DNA of 29,062 nucleotides from JBBSIG01 sp038232215 (GCA_038232215.1 JBBSIG010000003.1:1-29062), one strand, 5' to 3'; shown: positions 7,642 through 16,966, counted from the stretch's first letter. The notes: generated by a model from the sequence alone, not told the origin. Translations and numbers: made by a program.

Positions 7642-8070
7642 ATGGACGACGTCCTGGCTTCCGTTCAGCGCCTCCTCGACGCGCGGGGGCGGCGGGCGAC
7701 CCCTTCGCCGGAGCTGCGCCGACTCCTGGACGAGTGCCTGATCACGGTGGCGGCGCAGGCCGACCACGACGGCGACCGCGCGTTCGTCGAGGCGTGCGCG
7801 GCCCGCTGGCTGCGCACGCATCACGACGGCGACGAGCCCCTGGACGGGCCGGGCTCGGACGCGGGCGCGGAGGACTGCTTCCTGAAGGTGACCGCGCAGG
7901 CGCTGCTCGACGTGGACGTCCTCTTCCTGGCCGCCTGCATCGCGCGGTGGCGCACCATGCATCCCGCAGGCCCGGAGCTCTCGCACGTCCTCGCGCGCCG
8001 CTACTTCGTCGCGCAGGTCGAGCAGGACCTGTCGCGCATTCCGGTCACGGGCGCGGACGACACCCGCTGA
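7642..8070 (+). CDS. Hypothetical protein, 142 aa
   Basis: An ATG-started frame 53 nt after the cyclase fusion gene, on the same strand. The product is mostly helical and acidic at the N-terminus (MDDVLASVQRLLDARG), with two Cys-containing helices of similar form (ITVAAQADHDGDRAFVEACAARWLRTHH and DVLFLAACIARWRTMHP). The pair looks like an internal repeat: ..ACxARWxxxH.. occurs twice. No family recognised. A weak GAAGAGA lies 6 nt upstream of the ATG. It ends 14 nt before a perfect hairpin. It may be cotranscribed with the fusion gene. Confidence 0.55.
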   Translation: MDDVLASVQRLLDARGRRATPSPELRRLLDECLITVAAQADHDGDRAFVEACAARWLRTHHDGDEPLDGPGSDAGAEDCFLKVTAQALLDVDVLFLAACIARWRTMHPAGPELSHVLARRYFVAQVEQDLSRIPVTGADDTR

Positions 8071-8083
8071 ACCGCCGCGCCTT

Positions 8084-8116
8084 CCACACCAAGTAACAGT
8101 CTGTTACTTGGTGTGG
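8084..8116. terminator. Perfect 16-bp inverted repeat between convergent genes
   Basis: Left arm CCACACCAAGTAACAG (8084-8099), centre T, right arm CTGTTACTTGGTGTGG (8101-8116), with no mismatch. It lies between the end of the hypothetical gene (8070 +) and covers the last codons and stop of the BTAD regulator (stop at 8104, -). Position suggests a bidirectional terminator. No T-tract follows on either side, and the very short loop and moderate GC also suit a dimeric-protein site. Confidence 0.55.
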
Positions 8117-10959
8117 TCGGTCGGGAGCGCGCCGCCAGCCGGCCCGGGTCCGGCCGACTCCGTCACCCGCGCTACGGCCTCGAGGGCCTCGGCGACCGCC
8201 TGCTCGAGCGGGAGATCCCGCCCCTCTGCCTGCATCCTCTCGAACGGCGCCTCGCCGAGGCGGCCCGTGAGCTGCGCGACCGCGCGCTCGTAGCCGGCGC
8301 GCTCCTCGGGCCCGATCGGGATGCCGAGCTGGTCGAGCAGCGCCATCCCTGCTCCGAGCAGGCGCGCGGCGCTCCGCTTCTCCCCGCCCGCAGTCGCGAG
8401 CTCGCCGATGCCCTCGAGGCAGTAGCCGATCACCTCCTTGTAACCGAGGGCGACTCCGAGCTGGAGACTCTCGCGCAGGCGCCGCCCTGCTTCGTCGAAC
8501 AGTCTCTGGTCGAGCGCCGCGCGCCCGAGGTTGTGCAGCGAGATCGAGATCTGATCCTGGTCTCCCTCCCTGCGCGCGACCGCGAGCGCCTCCTCGCCGA
8601 GCGCCCGCACCCGGACGTGGTCGCCGCGGAGCTGCGCGATCGCGGCGAGGTTCGAGAGCGTGACCATCAGCCCGCGGCCGTCCTCCAGCCGCCGGAAGAG
8701 CGGAATCGTCTCCTCGTAGAGCTCCGCCGCCTGCGCCAGCTTGCCCTCGAAGACGGCGACGCCGCCGAGGTTCGAGAGCATCCGGGCGACCGAGCGCTCG
8801 TCCCCCAGGTCGCGGTAGATGGCGAGCGCCTCCTCGAGAAAGGCTCTCGCCGGCTCGGGGTCCCCCTGCCGATCCGCGAGGATCGAGGCGGCGTTGAGCG
8901 CCTTCGCCCGCACCGCCGGAGGGACCGAGCCACCGCGCTGCAGCGCTCCCTCGAGCCATCTGCGGCCCTCGCTCAGATGACCGCGCAGCCGCAGAAAGTA
9001 CTCGAGCGCGCTCGCGAGCCGCAGCTCCAGCTCCGCTGCACCGGCCGTGCCGGACCAGGCGAGGGCTGCCCGGAGGTTGTCGTGCTCCTCGTCCAGCCTG
9101 GCGAGCCAGGCTGCGGCGCCTTCGCCCTTGAGCTCGGGCTCGGCCTCCTCGGCGAGTACGAGCAGGTGCTCGGCGTGGCGGCGACGCCTGAGGTCGGCCT
9201 CGCCGAGCGCCTCGAGCCGCTCCCAGGCGTACTCCCGCACGGTCGCGAGCATGCTCAGGCGCACGCCGCCCGTGGCCGCGTCGCGCTGCCGGACGAGGCT
9301 CTTGTCGACGAGCGAGGCGATCGTGTCCAGGCTCGCCTCGCAAACCTCCTCGGCGGTCTCGAGCCCGCACCCGCCGGCGAAGACCGCGAGCCGCGCGAAG
9401 AGGGCTCGCTCGTCCTCGTCCAGCAGGTCGTAGCTCCAGTCGATCGCCGCGCGCAGCGTCCGCTGGCGGGCGGGTAGGTCGCGCGGCCCGCGGACGAGCA
9501 GCGGCAGACGCTCGCCGAGCCGGGCGAGCAGCCCTTCTGCCGAGAGGACCTGCAGCCGCGCGGCCGCGAGCTCGAGAGCGAGCGGCAGGCCGTCGAGGGC
9601 GACGCAGATCTCGGCCACCGCACGGGCGTTGCCGCTGAGCTGGAAGTCGGGACGGGCGGCCTGGGCGCGCGCGACGAAGAGCGCGACCGCCTCGTTGCCG
9701 AGCAGCCGCTCGGCGTCCTCCAGGCTCGCAGGCTCGGGCAGCGCGAGCGGCGGCACGGGATAGGCGTGCTCCCCCGACAGGCGCAACACCGAGCGGCTCG
9801 TCACGAGCGCCTTGAGCCCCGGCGCTGCCGCGAGGAGCTTGGTCACGAGCGGCGCGGCGGCGGCCACGTGCTCGAAGTTGTCGAGCAGCAGGAGAGCTTG
9901 CCTGCCGGAGACGTACGACTCGAGCGCCTCGAGGAGCGAGGCGGCTCCGCTCTCCTCGACCCCCAGGGCTCCTGCCACGGTGGCAGGGACGAGCTCGGGA
10001 TCCCGCACCGGGGCCAGCGTGACGAGCCATACCCCGTCCTCGAAGTCGCCGAGCAGCTCCTCGGCGGCCGCGAGCGCGAGGCGGGTCTTCCCCGTCCCTC
10101 CCGCGCCGGTCAGCGTGAGCAGGCGCACGTCGGGGCGCCGGAGCAGCGCCGTCACCGCCGCCCGCTCGAGCTCGCGGCCGACGAGCGGAGTCGGAGCCGC
10201 GGGCAGGTTCGAGCGCGGAGCGGCGGGCCGGGCCGGAGCTTCCAGCGACGGGTCCTGACGCAGGATCGCACGCTCGAGCTCCTGGAGCCCCGGGCCGGGA
10301 TCCACGCCGAGCTCGTCGACGAGCGTGCGTCGCGCCCGCGCATACGCGTCCAGCGCGTCGGCCTGGCGCCCGGAGCGGTAGAGGGCGAGCATCTGCTGAC
10401 GGCGGAACGTCTCCCTGAACGGGTGCTCCGCGATCACGGCCTCGAGCTCGCCGAGGACGTCCGCGTGACGGCCGGCCGCGAGCTCGGCCTCGATCCTCGC
10501 CTGCACCGCGGCCAGGCGCTCCTCTTCGAGGCGCGCGCGCTCGACCGGCGCGAACGCCACGTCGCCGACGTCGGCGAGAGGCGGCCCCCGCCACAGGGCG
10601 AGGGCTTCGCGGAGCGACTCGGGCCTCCCGTCCGCGAGGAGGGCTCGGAAGCGGAGGAGGTCGAGCTCGCCCGGCTCGAGGCGGAGGCGGTAGCCGGTGC
10701 CGCGCGTCTCCAGGCGCTCCGCCCCCAGCCGCTTCCGCAGCCCGTGGACCGCGACCTGGATCGCGTTCGTCGCCGTCTCGGGTGGCCGCTCCCCCCAGAG
10801 GCAGTCGACGATTCGCTCCCGCTGGACGATCTCGCTCGCGTGCAGCAGCAGCAGGGCGAGGAGGGCACGCTGACGGGGGCTCCCGAGCGGTAGCGGACTC
10901 CCGCCGCGGAGGACCTCGACCGGGCCGAGCAACCTGAACTCGAAGCGTTCTCCCGCCAT
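8104..10959 (-). CDS. AfsR/SARP-type regulator: winged helix, BTAD, NB-ARC ATPase, TPR
   Basis: A 951-residue transcriptional regulator. Residues ~5-95 form an OmpR/PhoB-type winged helix (FEFRLLGPVEVLRGG ... AIQVAVHGLRKRLGAERL ... RGTGYRLRL). Residues ~100-245 are a bacterial transcriptional activation domain (BTAD, LYRSGRQADALDAYARAR). Residues ~265-550 are an NB-ARC STAND ATPase with Walker A GAGGTGKT (Lys291), Walker B LLLLDNFEHV and GLPLALELAAARL. The rest is TPR-like repeats. This is the AfsR architecture: activation of target promoters controlled by ATP and partner binding. The ATG at 10959 is chosen because the winged helix starts right after it; a more upstream in-frame start would be TTG. 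A triple period-11 direct repeat abuts the start codon, so autoregulation is likely. The last codons form one arm of a hairpin. Confidence 0.9.
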   Translation of the reverse strand: MAGERFEFRLLGPVEVLRGGSPLPLGSPRQRALLALLLLHASEIVQRERIVDCLWGERPPETATNAIQVAVHGLRKRLGAERLETRGTGYRLRLEPGELDLLRFRALLADGRPESLREALALWRGPPLADVGDVAFAPVERARLEEERLAAVQARIEAELAAGRHADVLGELEAVIAEHPFRETFRRQQMLALYRSGRQADALDAYARARRTLVDELGVDPGPGLQELERAILRQDPSLEAPARPAAPRSNLPAAPTPLVGRELERAAVTALLRRPDVRLLTLTGAGGTGKTRLALAAAEELLGDFEDGVWLVTLAPVRDPELVPATVAGALGVEESGAASLLEALESYVSGRQALLLLDNFEHVAAAAPLVTKLLAAAPGLKALVTSRSVLRLSGEHAYPVPPLALPEPASLEDAERLLGNEAVALFVARAQAARPDFQLSGNARAVAEICVALDGLPLALELAAARLQVLSAEGLLARLGERLPLLVRGPRDLPARQRTLRAAIDWSYDLLDEDERALFARLAVFAGGCGLETAEEVCEASLDTIASLVDKSLVRQRDAATGGVRLSMLATVREYAWERLEALGEADLRRRRHAEHLLVLAEEAEPELKGEGAAAWLARLDEEHDNLRAALAWSGTAGAAELELRLASALEYFLRLRGHLSEGRRWLEGALQRGGSVPPAVRAKALNAASILADRQGDPEPARAFLEEALAIYRDLGDERSVARMLSNLGGVAVFEGKLAQAAELYEETIPLFRRLEDGRGLMVTLSNLAAIAQLRGDHVRVRALGEEALAVARREGDQDQISISLHNLGRAALDQRLFDEAGRRLRESLQLGVALGYKEVIGYCLEGIGELATAGGEKRSAARLLGAGMALLDQLGIPIGPEERAGYERAVAQLTGRLGEAPFERMQAEGRDLPLEQAVAEALEAVARVTESAGPGPAGGALPTDHTK

Positions 10960-10988
10960 TAAGCGTCCCGTAAGTCGATCGTAAGCGC
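10960..10988. promoter_or_regulatory. Period-11 triple direct repeat, candidate SARP operator
   Basis: TAAG occurs at 10960, 10971 and 10982, exactly 11 bp apart, within the related units TAAGCG, TAAGTCG and TAAGCG. SARP/AfsR regulators are known to bind tandem heptamers spaced 11 bp (one helical turn). The array sits in the divergent region between the BTAD regulator (start 10959, -) and the cupin gene (start 11034, +). It touches the regulator's own start codon and lies about 50 bp before the cupin start. Inference: the regulator activates the cupin gene and represses itself. Confidence 0.5.
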
Positions 10989-11033
10989 GACCGCCGATCC
11001 TCCTCAACGTCAACGGACGAGAGGAGCAAGGAG

Positions 11034-11609
11034 ATGATCAAGGCAGGAGACACGATCGAGAACCCGGTCACCGGTGAGCGGATCGTGTTCCACAAGACGT
11101 CGCGCGAGACGAACGGCGAGCTCGTGGTGATCGAGTGCTTCGTGCAGCCCGGCGGAGCGGTCGCGGCCGCTCACGTCCACCCGTACCAAAGCGAGCGCTT
11201 CGAGGTGCTGAAGGGCAGGCTCGGCTTCCGGCTCGACGGCCAGGAGATCGAGGCCGAGCCCGGCTCGCGGATCCTCGTCCCGGCCCGGACGCGCCATCAG
11301 TTCTGGAACGCCGGCGACGAGGAGGCTCATTTCGTCTGCGAGGTACAGCCGGCCATGCAGTTCGAGGCGCTGCTCGAGACGATGTTCGCGCTCGCCGCCG
11401 AGGGTAAGACGAACAGGAAGGGAATGCCGAACCCGCTGCGGCTCGCGGTGATCGCGCGGCACCACTTCGAGGACGTGCGGCTGCCGTTCCCGCCGGCCTG
11501 GGTGCAACGCACGGGGCTCACGCTCGGCGCGCCGCTCGGTCGTCTGCTCGGCTACCGGCCCTCGTACGCCCCCACTCCGGCCGGCGAGGCCCTGCCGGCG
11601 GGAGTCTGA
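11034..11609 (+). CDS. Cupin-domain protein
   Basis: A 191-residue protein with a single cupin barrel in its N-terminal ~115 residues. Motif 1 is HVHPYQSERFEVLKG, giving two His and a Glu for metal, and motif 2 is PARTRHQFWNAGDEEA with the second His. The C-terminal ~75 residues are helical (FEALLETMFALAAEGKTNRKG ... LRLAVIARHHFEDVRLPFPP), as in many actinobacterial cupin_2 proteins of unknown substrate. A good ribosome binding site (AGGAGCAAGGAG) ends directly before the ATG. It diverges from the BTAD regulator and is the obvious target of the repeat array between them. The reaction is unknown; it could be a dioxygenase, isomerase or sensor. Confidence 0.8.
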   Translation: MIKAGDTIENPVTGERIVFHKTSRETNGELVVIECFVQPGGAVAAAHVHPYQSERFEVLKGRLGFRLDGQEIEAEPGSRILVPARTRHQFWNAGDEEAHFVCEVQPAMQFEALLETMFALAAEGKTNRKGMPNPLRLAVIARHHFEDVRLPFPPAWVQRTGLTLGAPLGRLLGYRPSYAPTPAGEALPAGV

Positions 11610-11612
11610 CCC

Positions 11613-11771
11613 GTGCGAAGGCGAACGCTGCGGCTCAGGCTCTTCTGGGTCGCCGTCGCGCTCGGCGTGCTGCTGCTCGCCCTCGGGGGCTGGATCGTCG
11701 AGGGCCTCCGCACGGCCGCCGCACTACTCACACCCACGTCCGGCTCGAGGGAGCCGAGAAGGAGGAACACC
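11613..11771 (+). other. In-frame upstream extension encoding a possible membrane segment
   Basis: From GTG at 11613 the same frame as the next gene runs without a stop. It encodes a basic start and a convincing transmembrane helix (LFWVAVALGVLLLALGGWIV), then a polar linker ending RRRNT just before the better start at 11772. Either this is a separate small membrane protein that lost its stop codon, or the next protein has an alternative long form with two hydrophobic N-terminal segments. Confidence 0.35.
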
Positions 11772-12242
11772 ATGCGAAACACGACCGTCCTGATCGCCGC
11801 CTGCACCGCGGCCCTGGCCACCGTCCTCGGCGGCGTCTCTTTCGCCTCCGCCGCGTCCGAAGGCGCAGGCGGAAAGACCCTTCGCTTCGTCGCGGTCGAC
11901 AGCGGGCGCTCCGACCGGTACATCGACGCCGGCGAGCCGGGGGAGGGCCCCGGCGACCTGGACATCTTCAACGAGGTGAACTACCGCACGGGCGGGGGCG
12001 GCAAGCCCATCGGCCACAACGAGATCACGTGCATGTTCCTCGACCAGGGATCAGCCCGCTGCGATGGCACGATCTTCCTGCGCGAGGGCAAGATCGAGGC
12101 CGGCGGCGCGATCCACTTCCGTAAGACGTTCCGGATTCCCGTCCTCGGCGGGACGGGGGCCTACGCGGGCGCCCGCGGCGAGCTCGCCATCACGGAGCTG
12201 AGCGACCACCGCAGCGGCTACGTGGTTCGGCTCCTGCCGTAG
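11772..12242 (+). CDS. Secreted allene-oxide-cyclase-barrel-like protein
   Basis: A 156-residue protein from the ATG at 11772, chosen because AAGGAGGA (11759-11766) is a near-perfect ribosome binding site. Residues 1-28 are a signal peptide (VLIAACTAALATVLGGVSFA, then SAASEG). The mature part carries the beta-barrel signature shared by allene oxide cyclase-like and dirigent-like bacterial proteins: a variable strand region, CMFLDQGSARCDGTIFLREG with two Cys, then VLGGTGAYAGARGELAITEL. Most such bacterial proteins have no known enzyme activity. A broken relative with TGGTGHYGNARG lies at 17621-17901. The frame is open upstream into a membrane-like segment. Confidence 0.72.
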   Translation: MRNTTVLIAACTAALATVLGGVSFASAASEGAGGKTLRFVAVDSGRSDRYIDAGEPGEGPGDLDIFNEVNYRTGGGGKPIGHNEITCMFLDQGSARCDGTIFLREGKIEAGGAIHFRKTFRIPVLGGTGAYAGARGELAITELSDHRSGYVVRLLP

Positions 12243-12272
12243 ACCGTCTCGCGTCCCTGGGCGGGCGAGCCC

Positions 12273-13274
12273 TCAAGGGAGGCGGGCGGACCACAGTCCC
12301 GAGAGAGCGCCGGCCGCGAGCAGGAGCGCGGCCGCCCCGCCCAGGAACGCGAACGTCGCCTCGCGCTTGGCCGGCCGGCGCGTGACCCGCGAGCCGAACG
12401 AGTCGTAGGCGGCGTTCAGCGCCTTCGCCGACGGGGCGTCGAAGAACTCGCCGCCCGTCGCGTCTGCGACCTGCTTCAGAGTCGCAGGATCGGGCGGCAC
12501 CGGCCTCCTTCTCGTGAAGCCGCCGAAGTTGAACTCGATCACGCCGCCCGGCGTCCCGAAGGCGATCGTGTAGACCGGGATCCCGAGCGCCTTGGCGAGC
12601 CGCGCGCCCGCGAGCGGCTCCAGCCGGCCGACCGTCTGCGCACCGTCTGAGAGCAGCAGCATCGTGACCGGCGCATGCTCCGAGCCCCCCGCCGGCCGGC
12701 TCGGGCTCGACCCGGAGCTCCCGCCGTCGTCGGTGAGCGCCGTCCGCCCGACCTGCGCTCCGCGCGCGAGCGCGTCACCGATTGCGGTGCCCCGCCCCGG
12801 GAAGAGGAACTGAACCGCATTCCGCACGAGCTCCCGATCGGTGGTCGGCGGCGCCACGAGCTGCGGCTCCTCGGAGAAGGAGACGACCGCGACGCGGAAC
12901 TTGGGCGGGATCCGGTTGAGGAAGCGCTCGATCGCCGCCTGCGCCGCCTCGATCCTCGTCGGGCGGACGTCGTCCGCGCGCATGGAGCCGGAGGTGTCGA
13001 CGACGAGGATCACGGTCGCCTGCTCGCGCGGCGCCGAGACGTTGACGCGCGGCCGCGCCATGGCGACGCCGACCAGCGAGAGCGCGAGCAGGAAGAGGGC
13101 CGGCGGGACCAGCCGCCGCCAGCGGCTCGAGCGCTCGACCACCGCCGCGAGCACCTCGAGATTCGTGAAGTGGAGCGCGTAGCGCATCCGGCGCCGCTGC
13201 GCCAGCAGGTAGCCGCCGAGCGCGAGCGGGACCGCGAGCAGGCTCAGGAGCAGAAACGGCGAGGCGAAGCTCAC
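12273..13274 (-). CDS. vWA-domain membrane protein (BatA/BatB-like), second copy
   Basis: A 333-residue protein with two N-terminal membrane helices (FLLLSLLAVPLALGGYLLA and LVPPALFLLALSLVGVAMA). Next comes a von Willebrand A domain with an intact MIDAS metal site DTSGS (Asp93-Ser97) and LLLSDGAQT, and a final C-terminal helix (AFLGGAAALLLAAGALSGLW). This is the BatA/BatB layout, a membrane-anchored partner of MoxR ATPases. The start is GTG at 13274 in a GTGA overlap with the secreted-protein gene. It is clearly a paralogue of the vWA protein at 13987-14982: same length, MIDAS at the same residue number, same FGTP/ALGTP and PPDP blocks. It is the last gene of the five-gene MoxR operon. Its role, probably Mg-dependent assembly or cell-envelope stress, is inferred. 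Confidence 0.87.
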   Translation of the reverse strand: MSFASPFLLLSLLAVPLALGGYLLAQRRRMRYALHFTNLEVLAAVVERSSRWRRLVPPALFLLALSLVGVAMARPRVNVSAPREQATVILVVDTSGSMRADDVRPTRIEAAQAAIERFLNRIPPKFRVAVVSFSEEPQLVAPPTTDRELVRNAVQFLFPGRGTAIGDALARGAQVGRTALTDDGGSSGSSPSRPAGGSEHAPVTMLLLSDGAQTVGRLEPLAGARLAKALGIPVYTIAFGTPGGVIEFNFGGFTRRRPVPPDPATLKQVADATGGEFFDAPSAKALNAAYDSFGSRVTRRPAKREATFAFLGGAAALLLAAGALSGLWSARLP

Positions 13275-13990
13275 GGCGCCACCCGTGCGCAGACCGCCTG
13301 GACCTGGACCTCGACGTGGACACCTGCCGGAATCGAACCGCCCCGCCGTGCAGTCACGCGCACGCGCCCGCCCCGCTCTGCCCGGCTCGTGTGGACGGCG
13401 GCCAGCCAGCGCGCGCTCGGCTGCTCCCGTGTGCGGAAGGCGGCCGCGTGCGCGGACGAGACGAGGCGCTCGCCGGGAGCGCAGCGCGCCACGAGCGTGC
13501 GGGCCGCTCCCGGCGCGACCCGCTGCGTGCGCACCCGCCGAATCGTCGGCTCGCCGGGCCGGAACGCCTGCAGCGCCGTCGTCGAGCGGCCGCCTCCGCC
13601 CGAGGTCGGGATGCAGCCGACGAACGGCCGGAAGGTGCTCGGCCTGCGGGTCGCCGTGCCCGAGTACGTGGCGACGAAGACGGCTGCGCGGGTGGTCGTC
13701 ACGCCCGGGTTGACCGGGCTGCCGAGCGCCCCGCGGAACGAGAGGTCGAGCGCGCGGTCGCTGACTCGGGCGTCGAGACCGCCGACGACGCTCCGGGGCG
13801 GGCAGGAGAGCTCGTAGGCCACGGTGGGACTCGGCTCTGCCCGGCTCGGGGCCGGGACGACGACCCACGGCCCGGCGACCGGGATGCAGACCATCAGGCC
13901 GCGGCACTCGTCGGCCGCCCGGGCCGCCGGCGCGAGCGAGCCCGCCAGCGCGGCCGCGCTCGCGAGCGCGAGGGCGAGCGCGAGCTTCAC
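13271..13990 (-). CDS. Secreted protein of unknown function in MoxR/vWA operon
   Basis: A 239-residue protein starting at GTG 13990, which overlaps the stop of the preceding vWA gene as GTGA. Its own stop overlaps the next vWA start the same way. It begins with a clear signal peptide (VKLALALALASAAALAGSLA, then APAARAADEC). The mature part starts DECRGLMVCIPVAGPWVVVP, with two Cys, and continues with beta-rich segments, two more Cys (FVGCIPTSGGGG and LVARCAPGERLVSS) and a final VQVQAVCARVAP. No domain recognised. Placement between two vWA genes, with 4-nt overlaps on both sides, implies it is made in step with them. It may be the extracytoplasmic client or partner of the vWA membrane proteins. 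Confidence 0.72.
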   Translation of the reverse strand: MKLALALALASAAALAGSLAPAARAADECRGLMVCIPVAGPWVVVPAPSRAEPSPTVAYELSCPPRSVVGGLDARVSDRALDLSFRGALGSPVNPGVTTTRAAVFVATYSGTATRRPSTFRPFVGCIPTSGGGGRSTTALQAFRPGEPTIRRVRTQRVAPGAARTLVARCAPGERLVSSAHAAAFRTREQPSARWLAAVHTSRAERGGRVRVTARRGGSIPAGVHVEVQVQAVCARVAP

Positions 13991-14982
13991 GGAAGTCTCC
14001 GGAACCACAGAGACGAGAGCGCTCCGCCGGCGAGGAGCAGCAAGCCGCTCGCGCCGGCGAAGGCGACGGTGATCTCCTGCCGCTCGCGCCTGTGGCCGAG
14101 GCGCGAGCCGAGCTGCTCGTACACGCGCGAGAGCCGCCCCGCAGCCGGCGCCGCGAAGAACTCGCCGCCCGTGACCTCGGCGACCTTCCGCAGCGTCTCG
14201 GGATCGGGCGGTACCCGGATCCGCTCGCGGAATCCGTTCGCGAGCGGCCGCTCGACGATACCGTCGGGCGTCCCGAGAGCCACGGTGTAGACCGGGATCC
14301 CGAGCCTGCGCGCACGGCGTGCCGCCTGCTCCGGCCGCAAGCGCCCCTGCGTCTGCGCGCCGTCCGAGAGCAGGAGCACCGCGGCAGGCGGAGCGCCCGT
14401 CGCCCCGGAAGAGCTCGTCCCGGGCGCCGCAGGCCGGGTCCCGGGCGCGCGTCCGGCGACCTCGAGCGAGAGCCCGATCGCGTCGCCGAGCGCGGTTCCC
14501 TGGCCCGGGCGAAGCGCCGATAGAGCGGAACGGACGACCTCGCGATCGTCCGTCGCGGGTGCTGCGACGACAGCTCGCGTGCCGAAGGCGACGAGGCCGA
14601 GGCGAAACGACGGGGGCACGCGCTCGACGAACCTCCGCACGGCCGCCTCCGCAGACGCGAGGCGAGTCGGCGAGACGTCCTTCGCAACCATCGAGAACGA
14701 GACGTCCATGGCCAGGACGACCGTGGCCTCCTCCCGTGGGACCGAGCGGCTCGCGTGCGGCCGCGCCACGCCGACCAGCATCGCCGTCAGCGCGAGCAGC
14801 AACAGCGCGACCGGGACGTGCCGCCTCCAGCCGGGCGCGCTGCCGACGACGTTCGGGAAAAGAGCCGGGTTGCCGAAGCGGGCCACCTCTCCTTCCCGGC
14901 GCCGCTCGAAGAGCACGTAGGCCACGAGCGCCAGCGGAACGAGGAGCAGGCCGAGCAGCGCGAGCGGCCAGCTGAAGGTCAC
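13987..14982 (-). CDS. vWA-domain membrane protein (BatA/BatB-like), first copy
   Basis: A 331-residue BatA/BatB-like protein. Two N-terminal membrane helices (LALLGLLLVPLALVAYVLF and VPVALLLLALTAMLVGVA), a vWA domain with MIDAS DVSFS (Asp93-Ser97) and LLLSDGAQT, and a C-terminal membrane helix (AFAGASGLLLLAGGALSSLW). The start is GTG at 14982 in a GTGA overlap with the DUF58 gene. AGGAG abuts the GTG, so initiation is probably by coupling. Near-identical layout to the vWA protein two genes downstream marks a tandem duplication, later separated by the secreted-protein gene. Works with the MoxR ATPase by family knowledge. Confidence 0.87.
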   Translation of the reverse strand: MTFSWPLALLGLLLVPLALVAYVLFERRREGEVARFGNPALFPNVVGSAPGWRRHVPVALLLLALTAMLVGVARPHASRSVPREEATVVLAMDVSFSMVAKDVSPTRLASAEAAVRRFVERVPPSFRLGLVAFGTRAVVAAPATDDREVVRSALSALRPGQGTALGDAIGLSLEVAGRAPGTRPAAPGTSSSGATGAPPAAVLLLSDGAQTQGRLRPEQAARRARRLGIPVYTVALGTPDGIVERPLANGFRERIRVPPDPETLRKVAEVTGGEFFAAPAAGRLSRVYEQLGSRLGHRRERQEITVAFAGASGLLLLAGGALSSLWFRRLP

Positions 14983-15910
14983 CTCCTGCCCCCTCGCCTG
15001 CGCATGTGGGCGACGAGCGGGCGCAGCCAGTCGCCCGCGGTCGTGAGGACGACGTGGCCGGCCCCCACGGACGCGAGGGTACGGGCCACGCCTCGCCGCT
15101 CGTCGGCCGCCGCAGCCGCGAACCGCTGCCGTAGCCGCTTGCTGCGCGTGTCGACACGAAGCTGCCGCCCCGTCTCCGGGTCGACGAGCCAGAGCTCGCC
15201 GACGTCCGGCAGCTCCTGCTCGCGCGCGTCCCGGACCTCGACCGCGACCACGTCGTGGCGGGCCGCAAGCTCGAGCAGCGGCCGGCGCCAGTCGGGCGGC
15301 CCGCGGAAGTCCGAGACGACGACGACGAGCGACCGCTGGCGGGCGCTCCCGCCGGCGCGGCGGAGCGCGGCCCCGAGCGAGGTCGCCCCCGTCGCGGTGC
15401 GCTCGGGCTCGCGCCGGAGCGCCGTCAGGAGGCCGAGCAAGCCCACCTGGCCCTGCCGCGGCGGCAGCGTGCGCGGGTCCGAGTCTCCGAAGGTGAGCAG
15501 CCCGAGCCGGTTGCCGCGCCGAGTGGCGAGGTGGCCGACGGCGAGCGCCGCTCCCTCGGCGACGTCCGCCTTGCGCCGGTCGGCCGTCCCGAAGCTCATC
15601 GAGGGGGACGTGTCGAGCAGGAGCCCGGTCACCATGACGCGCTCCGCCAGGTTCACCCGGACGTGCGGCACCGACGTGCGGGCGGTCACGTTCCAGTCCA
15701 TCAGGCGCACGTCGTCGCCCGGCTCGTAGGGCCGCACCTGGGCGAGCTCGCTGCCGACCCCGAGCAGTGCGGAGCGGTAGTCACCGGCGAGGAGCCCCTC
15801 CACCCTGTGCCCGATCGAGAGATCGAGCGCGCGCAGGAGCGCCGCCGGCATCGGGCCCGGGCCGGGCCGCGCGGACGACCGCTTCGGAGCGAGCGCCTCG
15901 GGAACGCCGC

Positions 15911-15914
<4 letters not shown>
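14979..15914 (-). CDS. DUF58 (vWA-like) protein
   Basis: A 311-residue DUF58 protein, the usual middle partner in MoxR operons. It has the family signature VRPYEPGDDVRLMDWNVTAR, a degenerate MIDAS-like LLLDTSPSMSFG and VVVVSDFRGPPDW. No membrane segment is seen, so it is probably peripheral. The start ATG (15914) overlaps the moxR stop as ATGA and its stop overlaps the vWA start as GTGA. Ahead of the DUF58 core it carries a ~25-residue Pro/Arg/Ser-rich N-terminal tail. In studied MoxR systems the DUF58 protein links the ATPase to the vWA proteins; that role here is inferred from context. Confidence 0.88.
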
Positions 15915-16930
<1,016 letters not shown>

Positions 16931-16935
16931 GCGGC

Positions 16936-16966
16936 TCCCTTCGTCTCTACGGCGGGACCTACGATA
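16936..16966 (-). promoter_or_regulatory. Promoter and RBS region of the MoxR operon
   Basis: On the minus strand TATCGT (16966-16961) could be the -10 box. It is followed after ~20 nt by the ribosome binding site AGGGA (16940-16936) and the moxR ATG. No convincing -35 box is seen. Unlike several neighbours, this gene has a proper leader. Confidence 0.3.

Noticed and set aside
8113..9477. 454-codon plus-strand frame opposite the BTAD regulator
   Set aside because: Shadow of the regulator's TPR region; no domain, and the regulator's motifs are clear.
13275..14687. Upstream extension of the second vWA gene's frame
   Set aside because: It is out of frame with the secreted protein and first vWA gene, both of which have clear signal peptide or MIDAS motifs. 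The GTGA overlap fixes the start at 13274.
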